This document shows positions 47,196 through 55,464 of a stretch of 64,000 nucleotides of DNA, one piece after another. This stretch comes from Bradyrhizobium nivariense. GTDB taxonomy: Bacteria; Pseudomonadota; Alphaproteobacteria; Rhizobiales; Xanthobacteraceae. Location of the stretch: the NCBI RefSeq assembly GCF_029846715.1, contig NZ_JARVWW010000007.1:124001-188000 (forward strand). Reading direction: 5' to 3'. Positions within the stretch are counted from its first letter, which is position 1. Every line of letters begins with the position of its first letter. Below the pieces are notes generated by a model that had not been told where the DNA came from, searched no databases, and saw only the letters and a list, made by a program, of their open reading frames with translations. The translations under genes and the position numbers were made by a program.

Positions 47196-50100
47196 TCAGA
47201 CGAACAGGAAGTCGTTGCTGGTCAAGTTCGCGGCGACGACGTTCTTCAGCAAGATGGAGTCGTTCGCCGTGACGTGGACCAGGGTGTCGGCCCCGGACTG
47301 ACTGAACTGGAGACCGCTGTAATCAGTCGCCATGAGCTTCGCGATCGCAACCGTATCGTGGCCCGTCGCCGATCCGGCATGAAAGCCGTTCACGAGGTCG
47401 TTGCCGCCGCCGAAGGAGACCGTCGTCGATCCGACGCCGGCCACCGCGAAGGTGTCGTTTCCGGCGCTGTCGGCAAGCGTGATGCCCGCGATCTTGGCCG
47501 ACGAATTGTGCGTGCCGTCCGAGTTCAGGATGTCGACATAGGCAAGGTTGCCGGCCGTGTTGTAGGAGTCGTGCTCCGTGCTGCTCGCGTTGAAGTAGAA
47601 ATTGTCGTGCGACCCGTCGGCGTTGTTGATGTACATCTTCGCCTTGACGCCGTCCGTGTAAACGGTCGTGGCGTTCGAGCCGTCCGTGTTCTGAACATAG
47701 TCGCTGGCAATCTTGCCGCTCGAATAGGTCTGGGTATCCTTCGAGCCGTCGGCATTGGCGATGTAGACCGACGTCTTCACGCCGCTGCTGAAGTTGGTCG
47801 TCGTGGTGTTGCCGCTGGCCTTCGCCACCGTCTGGGTCACGCTGCCGGTCGTATCGTAGGTGGACGACAGGGTCGAGCCGTCGGTGTAGTTCTGCACCTC
47901 GGTCGTCTTGTGACCAGTCGAGTCGTACAGATCCGTCGTGATGCTGCCGTCCGAGTTGACGAGCTTGGTGTATTGCAGGGTGCCGTCGGCGTGCAGGTCG
48001 GTGATCGACGTGATAGTGCCGTCCGCCTTGCTCTGCTGGATCTCGGTTGTATAGGCCTTACCCGTGACGTTGAAGAACGTGTTGGTGTGCGTGCCGTCGG
48101 CATGCGTGTCGTAGGTCGCGGTCTTGATGTCGTTGCTGTAGACCGTGGTCGACGACGAGCCGTCGGTGTCCTGGATCAACGTGCTGGTCAGGTGGCCGGA
48201 TGTGTAGAGATCGGACTCCTTCGAGCCGTCGGTGTCGGTGATGTAGACCGACGTCTTCACACCGCTGCTGAAGTTGGTCGTCGTGGAATTGCCGTTGGCT
48301 TTCGCGACCGTCTGCGTGACCTCGCCGGCCGCATTGTAGGTGGACGTTAGCGTCGAGCTATCGGCGTAGTTGATGACCTCGGTCGTCTTGTGGCCGGTGC
48401 TGTCATACTGGTCGGTGGTGATGCTGCCGTCGGCGTTGACGACCTTGGAGTATTGCAGGGTGCCGTCCGCGTGGAGGTCCGTGATCGCCGTGATGGTGCC
48501 GTCGGCCTTGGTCTTCTGGATCTCGGTCGTGTAGGCTTGGCCGGTGATGTTGTAGAAGGTGTTGGTGTGGGTGCCGTCGGCGTTGGTGACATACACCTTC
48601 GATTTCACGCCGCTGGCGAACACCGTCATGGTCGACGACCCGTCGGTCTTCTGCACGAGATCGCTGGCGATCACGCCGGCTGCGAACAGCTTGGTTTCCT
48701 TGGTGCCATCGGCGCCGGTGATGTAGATCGAGGTCTGGACGCCGGCGCTGAGGTTCGTGGTCGTGGTGGTGCCGTTGACTGCCTTGGCCACGGTCTGTGT
48801 CACGACCCCGGAAGTATCGTAGGTCGTCGTGACGCTCGATCCGTCGGTGTAGTTGCGTACCTCTGTGATCTTCTGGCCGGCCGTATTGTAGAGGCCGGTG
48901 GTGGTGCTGCCGTCCGCATTGGTGATCTTGGTGTACTGCGTCGTGCCGTCGGCATGCAGATTGGTGAAGGCGGTCACCGTTCCATCGGCCTTGGTCGACT
49001 GGATCTGCGTCGTATAGGGCTGGCCGGTGATGTTGTAAAAGGTGTTGGTGTGGGTGCCGTCGGCGTTGGTGACATACACCTTTGATTTGACGCCGCTCGC
49101 ATAGACCGTCATCGACGAAGACCCGTCGGTCTTCTGGACGAGATCGCTGGCAATCACGCCGGCCGTAAACAGCTTGGTTTCCCTGGTGCCGTCGGCGCTG
49201 GTGATGTAGATCGAGGTCTGGACGCCGGCGCTGAGGTTCGTGGTCGTGGCTGTGCCGTTGACGGCCTTGGACACGGTCTGTGTCACGACGCCTGAAGTAT
49301 TGTAGGTCGTTGTGAGGCTCGATCCGTCGGTGTAGTTGCGCACCTCCGTGATCTTCTGCCCGGCCGTGTTGTAGAGGCCGGTGGTGGTGCTGCCGTCCGC
49401 ATTGGTGATCTTGGTGTACTGCGTCGTGCCGTCGGCATGCAGATTGGTGAAGGCGGTCACCGTTCCGTCAGCCTTGGTCGTCTGGATCTGCGTCGTGTAG
49501 GGCTGGCCGGTGATGTTGTAGAATGTGTTGGTGTGGGTGCCGTCGGTATTGGTGACGTACACCTTGGATTTGACTCCGTTGGCATAGACCGTCATCGTCG
49601 ACGATCCGTCGGTCTTCTGCACAAAATCGCTGGCGATCACGCCGGCCGTGAACAGCTTGGTTTCCTTGGTGCCGTCGGCGCTGGTGATGTAGATCGATGC
49701 CTGGACGCCGGCGCTATAGTTCGTCGCAGTGCTCGCACCACTGGCAGCCTTCGCGACGGTCTGCGTCACCGCGCCGGTGGTGTCGTAGTTCGTGGTCAGG
49801 CTCGAACCGTCGGTATAATTGCGCACCTCCGAGGTCTTTTGACCGGCGCTGTTGTAGAGATCCGTGGTGGTGCTGCCGTCGGCGTTGACCACCTTGGTGT
49901 ACTGTGTCGTGCCGTCGGCGTGCAGCTGGGTGATGGAAGTCATCGTTCCATCGGCCTTGGTGGTCTGGATCTGAGTCGTGTAGGCCTGCCCGGTGATGCC
50001 GTAGAACGTGTTGGTGTGCGTTCCGTCGGCATTGGTTACATAAACTTTGGACTTCAGGCCGTTGGCGTAAACCGTGGTCGTGACGGTCTTGTCGGAGGCG

Positions 50101-51806
50101 GCAACCGTCTCGCTCGAGATGCTGCCGTCCGAATTGTAGTTGATGGTCTGCTTCGCGCCGTTTGCGCCGACGATCACTTCCTGTGTCTTCACGCCGGCCG
50201 CATACAGGATCGTGTCGCTGCTCGAGTCGACGTTGACGAGCGATTTGCTGGTGATGACGCCGTTGCTGAAGTTCGACGTCTGCGTTCCCGTCAGCGTTCC
50301 GGTCGTATCGAAGAATTTCGTCTCGCTCCAACTCGTCGTGGAGGTCGTCACGGAAAACGAGTAGCCGCCCTGAATGGCCGCAAGGGCGTTTCCGTAGTGC
50401 GAGATGATGTAGTTCATCGTCGATACGGACGCGACGGGGAGAACGTGGGTGTCCGTGAGCGTGATCGACTGCAGGGCAGTCGAGGCGGAGAGGTCGGCGA
50501 GCTCCGCGACGATTTGGGCAGCCGTGCCAGTGACGTCGGTGGATTGGGTCGGACTTGAGGCCGCCCTGGACGTCCCGTCGATCTCGATGATGATGGGGTG
50601 ATCGCTTACGGGAATCGTGAACGAGCTGGCATTGGTGTAGGTTGCGATCGGGTCGGTCCCGCCGGTCGGATCGTAAACCTTGATGGATTGATGCACGCCA
50701 TCGAGCTGAACCGTGACGGTCTGCGTCGGGTTGCTGATCTCGGTGTTGGTGTAGGGATTCCAGACTTTGGGTTCCGCCCAGACGACGAGATCGTAGGCCC
50801 CGTTGCTCTTGCCCAGCACCATGCTGTTGCCCGAGTCCGGCATGTTGCTGAGCGTATAGTTCAACGGGCTCGTCGGCTGGCCGCTGCCGGCTCCGTCGTC
50901 GTTGAGGATCGTCGTCAGGTTATGGACCGCGGTGGCAGCGAGCTTGGGCGTCCCGTCGTCGTAGAACAGTCCGAAATGGCTCTGCGGATCGGTATCGCTG
51001 CTCGACGAATTGCGATCGAGCAATTCATAGAGATAGGTCGTGCCGACGCCGTCCTTGAAGGCGTCCATCAAGGTGTTGAGGATCGATTTCGCCTGAACCG
51101 ATTCGTTCGCGCCGAGGAACGGCGTGGTGCTCAGTGTCGTGTAGCCGGTTTCAGTGATGACCGAGGGATCATTCGGCGAAACGGAGCTCGCGAGCTTCAA
51201 GGCGGCGGCCAGCGCGGCCTGAGGCGTGGTTCCGGTGCTGACGTAAGCGTGGGAGTTGGCGTAATCTGACGACGCTCCGAGATTGCCGAGCTTGGCGAAA
51301 TCCGCGGGGTCGTCGTAGGCGAGCGTCAGATTGTAGACGGGGATCGTGGCGAGCGAAGCGTCTGCCTTGATTGCGCTGTAGAAGGCCTGCTGAAATTGCG
51401 CCGCGGCCTCGATTGTCGAGCTGCCGTTGTAGCTGAAGGCCTGGAGATTGACCTCGTTCAATCCTTCCAGCGCAATGATGCTGTTCGGGTGCGCCGCCTG
51501 GAACGCATCGAGCGCATCAATGTATTGCTGCAGACCTGCGGCGCCCGTTGCCGGAACCGAAGATGAGACGCCAAGATCGAATTTGTAGCCGGCGTTCGCG
51601 AGACCATCGAGTACGGGCTGCGCGGCCGGAATGTTCGTCACGCTATCACGAAGTGTGGTGACTCCGAGATATTTGAGATCTGCCTCGACCAGCGCGAGGT
51701 TGTTGTAGTTGCCCCACGCATATGACAGGTGCGTGTTAACGCCGATGGAGCTCGTGAACGCACTCGCCGATAGAACGGATTGATCAGTGCTGGTGATGGT
51801 CGCCAT
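47196..51806 (-). CDS. Predicted type I-secreted glycosidase with tandem super-repeats, 1536 aa
   Basis: Residues 1-330 look like a TIM-barrel glycosidase of clan GH-A: SIGVNTHLSYAW, the acid/base Glu118 (EGLNEVN) and a nucleophile-like Glu219 (VITETGYTT). A beta-rich region follows to about 555. Five super-repeats of 160-161 residues occupy about 590-1393, each made of seven 22-25-residue units starting [A/T/V][D/N]G and often carrying Y[DN]xxG, like YD/Rhs repeats. The last 120 residues have RTX-like AGNDTFAV and FGGGNDLV and end NLTSNDFLFV, the hydrophobic tail of type I exports. There is no N-terminal signal peptide, consistent with that route, and no ABC exporter is nearby. The substrate is perhaps the local polysaccharide. 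Confidence 0.75.
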   Translation of the reverse strand: MATITSTDQSVLSASAFTSSIGVNTHLSYAWGNYNNLALVEADLKYLGVTTLRDSVTNIPAAQPVLDGLANAGYKFDLGVSSSVPATGAAGLQQYIDALDAFQAAHPNSIIALEGLNEVNLQAFSYNGSSTIEAAAQFQQAFYSAIKADASLATIPVYNLTLAYDDPADFAKLGNLGASSDYANSHAYVSTGTTPQAALAAALKLASSVSPNDPSVITETGYTTLSTTPFLGANESVQAKSILNTLMDAFKDGVGTTYLYELLDRNSSSSDTDPQSHFGLFYDDGTPKLAATAVHNLTTILNDDGAGSGQPTSPLNYTLSNMPDSGNSMVLGKSNGAYDLVVWAEPKVWNPYTNTEISNPTQTVTVQLDGVHQSIKVYDPTGGTDPIATYTNASSFTIPVSDHPIIIEIDGTSRAASSPTQSTDVTGTAAQIVAELADLSASTALQSITLTDTHVLPVASVSTMNYIISHYGNALAAIQGGYSFSVTTSTTSWSETKFFDTTGTLTGTQTSNFSNGVITSKSLVNVDSSSDTILYAAGVKTQEVIVGANGAKQTINYNSDGSISSETVAASDKTVTTTVYANGLKSKVYVTNADGTHTNTFYGITGQAYTTQIQTTKADGTMTSITQLHADGTTQYTKVVNADGSTTTDLYNSAGQKTSEVRNYTDGSSLTTNYDTTGAVTQTVAKAASGASTATNYSAGVQASIYITSADGTKETKLFTAGVIASDFVQKTDGSSTMTVYANGVKSKVYVTNTDGTHTNTFYNITGQPYTTQIQTTKADGTVTAFTNLHADGTTQYTKITNADGSTTTGLYNTAGQKITEVRNYTDGSSLTTTYNTSGVVTQTVSKAVNGTATTTNLSAGVQTSIYITSADGTRETKLFTAGVIASDLVQKTDGSSSMTVYASGVKSKVYVTNADGTHTNTFYNITGQPYTTQIQSTKADGTVTAFTNLHADGTTQYTKITNADGSTTTGLYNTAGQKITEVRNYTDGSSVTTTYDTSGVVTQTVAKAVNGTTTTTNLSAGVQTSIYITGADGTKETKLFAAGVIASDLVQKTDGSSTMTVFASGVKSKVYVTNADGTHTNTFYNITGQAYTTEIQKTKADGTITAITDLHADGTLQYSKVVNADGSITTDQYDSTGHKTTEVINYADSSTLTSTYNAAGEVTQTVAKANGNSTTTNFSSGVKTSVYITDTDGSKESDLYTSGHLTSTLIQDTDGSSSTTVYSNDIKTATYDTHADGTHTNTFFNVTGKAYTTEIQQSKADGTITSITDLHADGTLQYTKLVNSDGSITTDLYDSTGHKTTEVQNYTDGSTLSSTYDTTGSVTQTVAKASGNTTTTNFSSGVKTSVYIANADGSKDTQTYSSGKIASDYVQNTDGSNATTVYTDGVKAKMYINNADGSHDNFYFNASSTEHDSYNTAGNLAYVDILNSDGTHNSSAKIAGITLADSAGNDTFAVAGVGSTTVSFGGGNDLVNGFHAGSATGHDTVAIAKLMATDYSGLQFSQSGADTLVHVTANDSILLKNVVAANLTSNDFLFV
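47627..50035. repeat. Five tandem 480-483-base repeats inside the glycosidase gene
   Basis: Anchor words (CCGGTGATGTTGTAGAA and relatives) recur at 49990, 49507, 49024, 48541 and 48061, giving periods of 483, 483, 483 and 480 bases. Copies 2 and 3 (49552-49070 and 49069-48587) are the most alike. Copies 4 and 5 share their own variants (FSSGVKTSVYI). Such repeats should recombine and vary in copy number between strains. Confidence 0.85.
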
Positions 51807-52073
51807 GATTCACTCTGGTGATGCCCGCTGTTGGTTATTGCGTAGCGGCAGAGTTTGTCAGTGACGTTAGAAAGAAGGCTAAAGATGTAGATAACGGCGG
51901 CTTTTCGCGGGAAGAACTGCAAGTATTTTCGGCACATTGCGCGATACTGCTTGTTCCTCACAGGAACTCGCCGCGATTGCCTAATTACGATTCAGTATTG
52001 GCCCGTTGTTCTACGGGATGTTCCATGACAGCGACGTGAATCGTCCGCGCAAACGAAAACGATTCGTCGCGCG

Positions 52074-53186
52074 CTAATGCGCGGACGCGTTGTTCGATGG
52101 TGATGCGCCGGGCAGTTGATACTCGGTTCGCCACCCGAGTCGCTGTGCGTCGCCGTCGGCAATGGCTTCGAGCAGCGGACGAAGCGCCTTTCGGGCACCA
52201 TTAAGGCTGCGGTAAGCCAGGATTGCCTCGATCGCGAGCAGGCCGACGTAGCTCGTTCGGTTGATGCGATAGACAATCGGCGAGGTTGTATACCGTTTCT
52301 CAATCAAGATCCGGTTCCGGCAGGCATAATAGAGACGCCACGCCGGAGCGTCGGGGCTGACGAGCGCGCTGCGCGCGCTGACGCTCGGCTTCGTGTCCCA
52401 GGATTCCTCCGCGTCGTTGATGCAACCGACATCGGTCAGATAGATGGTCACGCCGGCGTCCATCAGGCGCAGCGAGTAGTCGTGGTCGTCGCTATAGAGG
52501 ACGAACTCCATGTTCGGAGGCGAGACCCTCCGGACGGCGCCAATCGGCAGCAGGAGCCCGCCATAGGGAGCGGTCTCGATCCGGCGCAGATGGAACCCCC
52601 CGTAGTTCTCCGGAAGACGTTCGCCTGTTCGCCTAATCCGGCGCCATAGTTTCGAAGGAAGCGAGGCAAGATGAAAGTTCAGGAACGAGTTGGCGCGGAT
52701 GGCCACGGCATTCTGATCGGCGAGCAACGTCGGATAGATGCCTCGATGCCTGCGCAATGCGCACAGCCCGATATCGTCCGTTGCGCCGAGCGCCGTATGC
52801 AGCGCAAGCAAGCGGTCCAGGAAGCCGTCCTCGCCGACATTATCGTCGTCCAGAATGAGAACGAAGCCCACATCGTCGTCCTCGATCCGCTGGGCCGCGG
52901 TGATGCCGGCGTGAAAGCCGCCGGCCGATCCCAGATTTGAAGCGAGCCTGATGACATCGACGGGGGGTATGGTTGCGAAATCGTCAACCGTCACCGGCCG
53001 GTTGCATCCATTGTCGACCACGATGACACGCTTGACCGCGGGGCTGGCCTGAACGGCGGCAACGGTCCGCCGCACCAACTGCTCGCGTCGCCCGTAAGTC
53101 ACGATGACACATGCGACCGAGCGCCCCGCTTCGGTCGAGCGATTGAGGACGATCGGCGGCTTCGATTCGAGGGGAGCGTTCGACAA
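52074..53186 (-). CDS. GT2-family glycosyltransferase (galactofuranosyl/rhamnosyltransferase-like)
   Basis: A 370-residue GT-A enzyme. VACVIVTYGRREQLVRRTV opens the nucleotide fold; RVIVVDNGC and LGSAGGFHAGITAAQ follow. The metal-binding LILDDDN and a C-terminal DDHDYSLRL are family motifs, as in GlfT2-like and rhamnosyl transferases. It is cytoplasmic; the C-terminal part has one amphipathic segment. It could add rhamnose from the local dTDP-rhamnose. Its promoter region is shared with the glycosidase at 53433. Confidence 0.85.
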   Translation of the reverse strand: MSNAPLESKPPIVLNRSTEAGRSVACVIVTYGRREQLVRRTVAAVQASPAVKRVIVVDNGCNRPVTVDDFATIPPVDVIRLASNLGSAGGFHAGITAAQRIEDDDVGFVLILDDDNVGEDGFLDRLLALHTALGATDDIGLCALRRHRGIYPTLLADQNAVAIRANSFLNFHLASLPSKLWRRIRRTGERLPENYGGFHLRRIETAPYGGLLLPIGAVRRVSPPNMEFVLYSDDHDYSLRLMDAGVTIYLTDVGCINDAEESWDTKPSVSARSALVSPDAPAWRLYYACRNRILIEKRYTTSPIVYRINRTSYVGLLAIEAILAYRSLNGARKALRPLLEAIADGDAQRLGWRTEYQLPGASPSNNASAH

Positions 53187-53432
53187 TTTACTCTCGCTTG
53201 GCGTTAAGTCGTTCCATTCGGGCGACTTTATAGATACTCAGTCGAATTGGAACGGCAATTCCTACAGCAATTTTTGCCACAAAAGCGTGCAAACGTGTTG
53301 TTCGCTCCGACAGCGGCTGCGCTTTGCCGGTGAGAGCCTATTGTGATCATATTGTGAAGGTCGGTCGCGCAGATGCAGGTGATGATGGATCGGAATCGGA
53401 TGCATGCAGTTTCTCGGGCGCGCGGAGGCGCA

Positions 53433-54533
53433 ATGGTCCTGGCAATAAAGAGAGTGTTTCTGGCCGCACTGTTGCTTGCACTCGGTCTGGCGACATTCGT
53501 CGAGAATGCCAGCGCAGGTCCGCTCACCTGGGGGGTCGACGGCCCGGACGCACGGCGCGCAGACCTGAAGGCGATCTTCGAGGTCATGCGAGCCCGCGGG
53601 CTCATGCAGTACAGGGTCGGTGCAAATCTTGCGCGGGACACCGATCCCTACGAGGTCCAGATGTACCGGGACATGCTGGCGCTGGCCAAGACCTACGGAA
53701 TCACGCTCAAGCCGATATTGGCGACCCCGTTTGCCTGGGGGGATCGCACCGATGGCGGCAAGTATCCGGCCGGCGACTGGAATGCGCTGTATCAGCAGGC
53801 CTATTCGAGAACTTACACCTTCGTGATCAATTTTAAGGATCAGATCAACGACTGGGAGATGGGCAACGAGATCAACCTTCTGGCGCTGGATTCCAGCGGC
53901 AAGAAGCTCTACGGCCACGGCTGGACCGCCGAGGAATTCGACATGCCGGTCATGAACGATTGGGTCGCGATCCTCAAGGGCATGTCGGATGCGATCGACA
54001 AGATCAATCGCGAGAACGGGCTGCATTTGCGGCGCGTGCTCAACACCACGTCGACGATGTTCGGCTTCCTCGATTTCATGGCGTCGAAGGGTGTTGGATT
54101 CGACGTCATCTCCTACCACTATTATGAATCCCTGAATCAGAATCCAAACCGCGCCTGGGGCGGCAGCAGGCAGCCCTACAATCTGTTCAAGAAGCTCGCG
54201 ACGTATGGCAAGCCGGTCGTCTTCAATGAGGTCAATTGCGCGGAGATCTACAAGCCGGCTTACGAGAACGAAGCCGGCAAGCCTCTCACCGAGGCGTGCT
54301 ACAAGAGCCTGCATGCCACTTTGAGCTTCATCGCCAATCAGGTCGATGCCGACGTCGAGAGCGTGCTGATCTACGAGATGCTCGACGAGCCGAAGAAGGC
54401 TCCGCCGGAAAACCGCTTCGGCCTGATGTATGACATCAACACGCCGAAGATCCCGCTCTATATGCTGTCACGGTTTGCGGGAAAGGGCCTGGCGCCGCAC
54501 GAGGCGGAGGAGCTGACCAAGCGAGGAATGTAG
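53433..54533 (+). CDS. Secreted or periplasmic glycosidase (clan GH-A, GH5/GH39-like)
   Basis: A 366-residue exported hydrolase. The signal peptide (AIKRVFLAALLLALGLA, cut after ENASA) precedes a TIM barrel with the acid/base Glu146 in WEMGNEINLL and nucleophile Glu266 in VVFNEVNCAE; HYYESL lies between. This layout fits EPS-cluster glycosidases that trim or release nascent polymer. The start at 53433 follows GGAGG by 5 bases. It ends in a perfect palindrome. It shares the fold and active-site pattern of the N-terminus of the 1536-residue protein. Confidence 0.82.
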   Translation: MVLAIKRVFLAALLLALGLATFVENASAGPLTWGVDGPDARRADLKAIFEVMRARGLMQYRVGANLARDTDPYEVQMYRDMLALAKTYGITLKPILATPFAWGDRTDGGKYPAGDWNALYQQAYSRTYTFVINFKDQINDWEMGNEINLLALDSSGKKLYGHGWTAEEFDMPVMNDWVAILKGMSDAIDKINRENGLHLRRVLNTTSTMFGFLDFMASKGVGFDVISYHYYESLNQNPNRAWGGSRQPYNLFKKLATYGKPVVFNEVNCAEIYKPAYENEAGKPLTEACYKSLHATLSFIANQVDADVESVLIYEMLDEPKKAPPENRFGLMYDINTPKIPLYMLSRFAGKGLAPHEAEELTKRGM

Positions 54534-54554
54534 GCGCGGCACGTGCCGCGCCTA
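54531..54554. terminator. Perfect 24-base palindrome overlapping a stop codon, bidirectional terminator
   Basis: TAGGCGCGGCAC is followed directly by its reverse complement. As RNA it folds with about ten GC-rich pairs. Its first three bases are the TAG stop of the glycosidase. It lies 15 bases from the end of the convergent gene at 54569, so it can serve both. Confidence 0.7.
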
Positions 54555-54568
54555 CGGCAACATTCGGC

Positions 54569-55315
54569 TTAGATCCAGAGCCACGGACAGACGGTGTCCA
54601 GTGCGACCCGGATGTAGAACTTCCAGATGTTGTCGGTTGCATATCCCTTGTTGTCGAGGCCGCGGATGCCGCTGACGAGCGGCACCGTTCGGAACCGTGG
54701 AACGAATTTTGACGTTCTCGGCGCCGCCTCGAAATCGTCACGCAACGCCTTTTCGGGGAACGCCGCGGCGGACGTCTTCTCGTAGAGCTTGCACTTGCCC
54801 TGGAGATATTGGCGATAGCCGGCGGTGGTCCACGCCATCATGTACATGTCGACCACCCTTTTGGGGTAGTTCCGCATGTTGACGTAGAAGTCGAACGCTT
54901 TCGGGCGCTTCTGGATCAGCTTGGCAAGGTTCAGGACGATGTAGCGGCCGGTCACCTTCCAGATCGGCGTGTCGGCGCCGCATTCCCTGATGAAGCGCGA
55001 ATTCGCCATCGCGTGGTCGAGCAGGAACAGTTCGCCGTAGCCCCGGCCGTACATCTGGGGATAGTCGAGCCCCGGAAAGGAAATGAACTCGATCTTGTCG
55101 GCGATGTTCAACTGCTCGGCGATGGCCTTGAGACTGGACAGGTCGGATTCCGAGTTCTCGACAAAGACGATCTGATCGATGCACTGGCCGACCAGCCGGC
55201 CGTAGAACCAGAGCGCGTCTTCGTAGTCCTTGCGGCGGAGGGCGGGATCTTTCCGACCGAGGCTTCGCACGTCGGCTTTCGGCGTGATGGTCGCCGTCAT
55301 GAGCAGAATATTCAT
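54569..55315 (-). CDS. Uncharacterised polysaccharide-locus protein, 248 aa
   Basis: Begins MNILLMTATITPKADVRSLG and continues DYEDALWFYGRLVGQ, IDQIVFVENSESDLS and YGRGYGELFLLDHAM, then WKVTGRYIVLNLAKLIQKRP. The alternating strand/helix order and the VENSESD acidic motif suggest a GT-A-like nucleotide-sugar fold, though no classic family signature is visible. AGGA lies 4-7 bases before the ATG at 55315. It is downstream of the flippase gene. A glycosyltransferase is plausible, not proven. Confidence 0.6.
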   Translation of the reverse strand: MNILLMTATITPKADVRSLGRKDPALRRKDYEDALWFYGRLVGQCIDQIVFVENSESDLSSLKAIAEQLNIADKIEFISFPGLDYPQMYGRGYGELFLLDHAMANSRFIRECGADTPIWKVTGRYIVLNLAKLIQKRPKAFDFYVNMRNYPKRVVDMYMMAWTTAGYRQYLQGKCKLYEKTSAAAFPEKALRDDFEAAPRTSKFVPRFRTVPLVSGIRGLDNKGYATDNIWKFYIRVALDTVCPWLWI

Positions 55316-55464
55316 GGGTCCTTTCGATGTCATCTCATCAATCTTCCGCGGTCTGGCGCGAGACGTTCCGGCAATGCTGTCGATGGCTCGTCGAAGTCTT
55401 GCAGGTTTGTCCGATGGTGTGAAGGGTTCCAGGCCGTTCGCGCGGGCGGCCATCGAACGGGATG

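Noticed and set aside
47627..50035. CRISPR array or rRNA-type repeat
   Set aside because: Units are about 480 bases, have no spacers and translate as one continuous frame.
47151..51269. Long plus-strand open frames opposite the repeat glycosidase gene
   Set aside because: They arise because the repeated codons on the minus strand lack stops on the opposite strand; the peptides are Arg/Val/Gly-rich with no fold signs, while the minus-strand protein is coherent.
51540..51560. LapG cleavage motif near TGAAGLQ (residues 87-93) of the 1536-aa protein
   Set aside because: It lies inside the TIM-barrel region, not in an N-terminal retention module.
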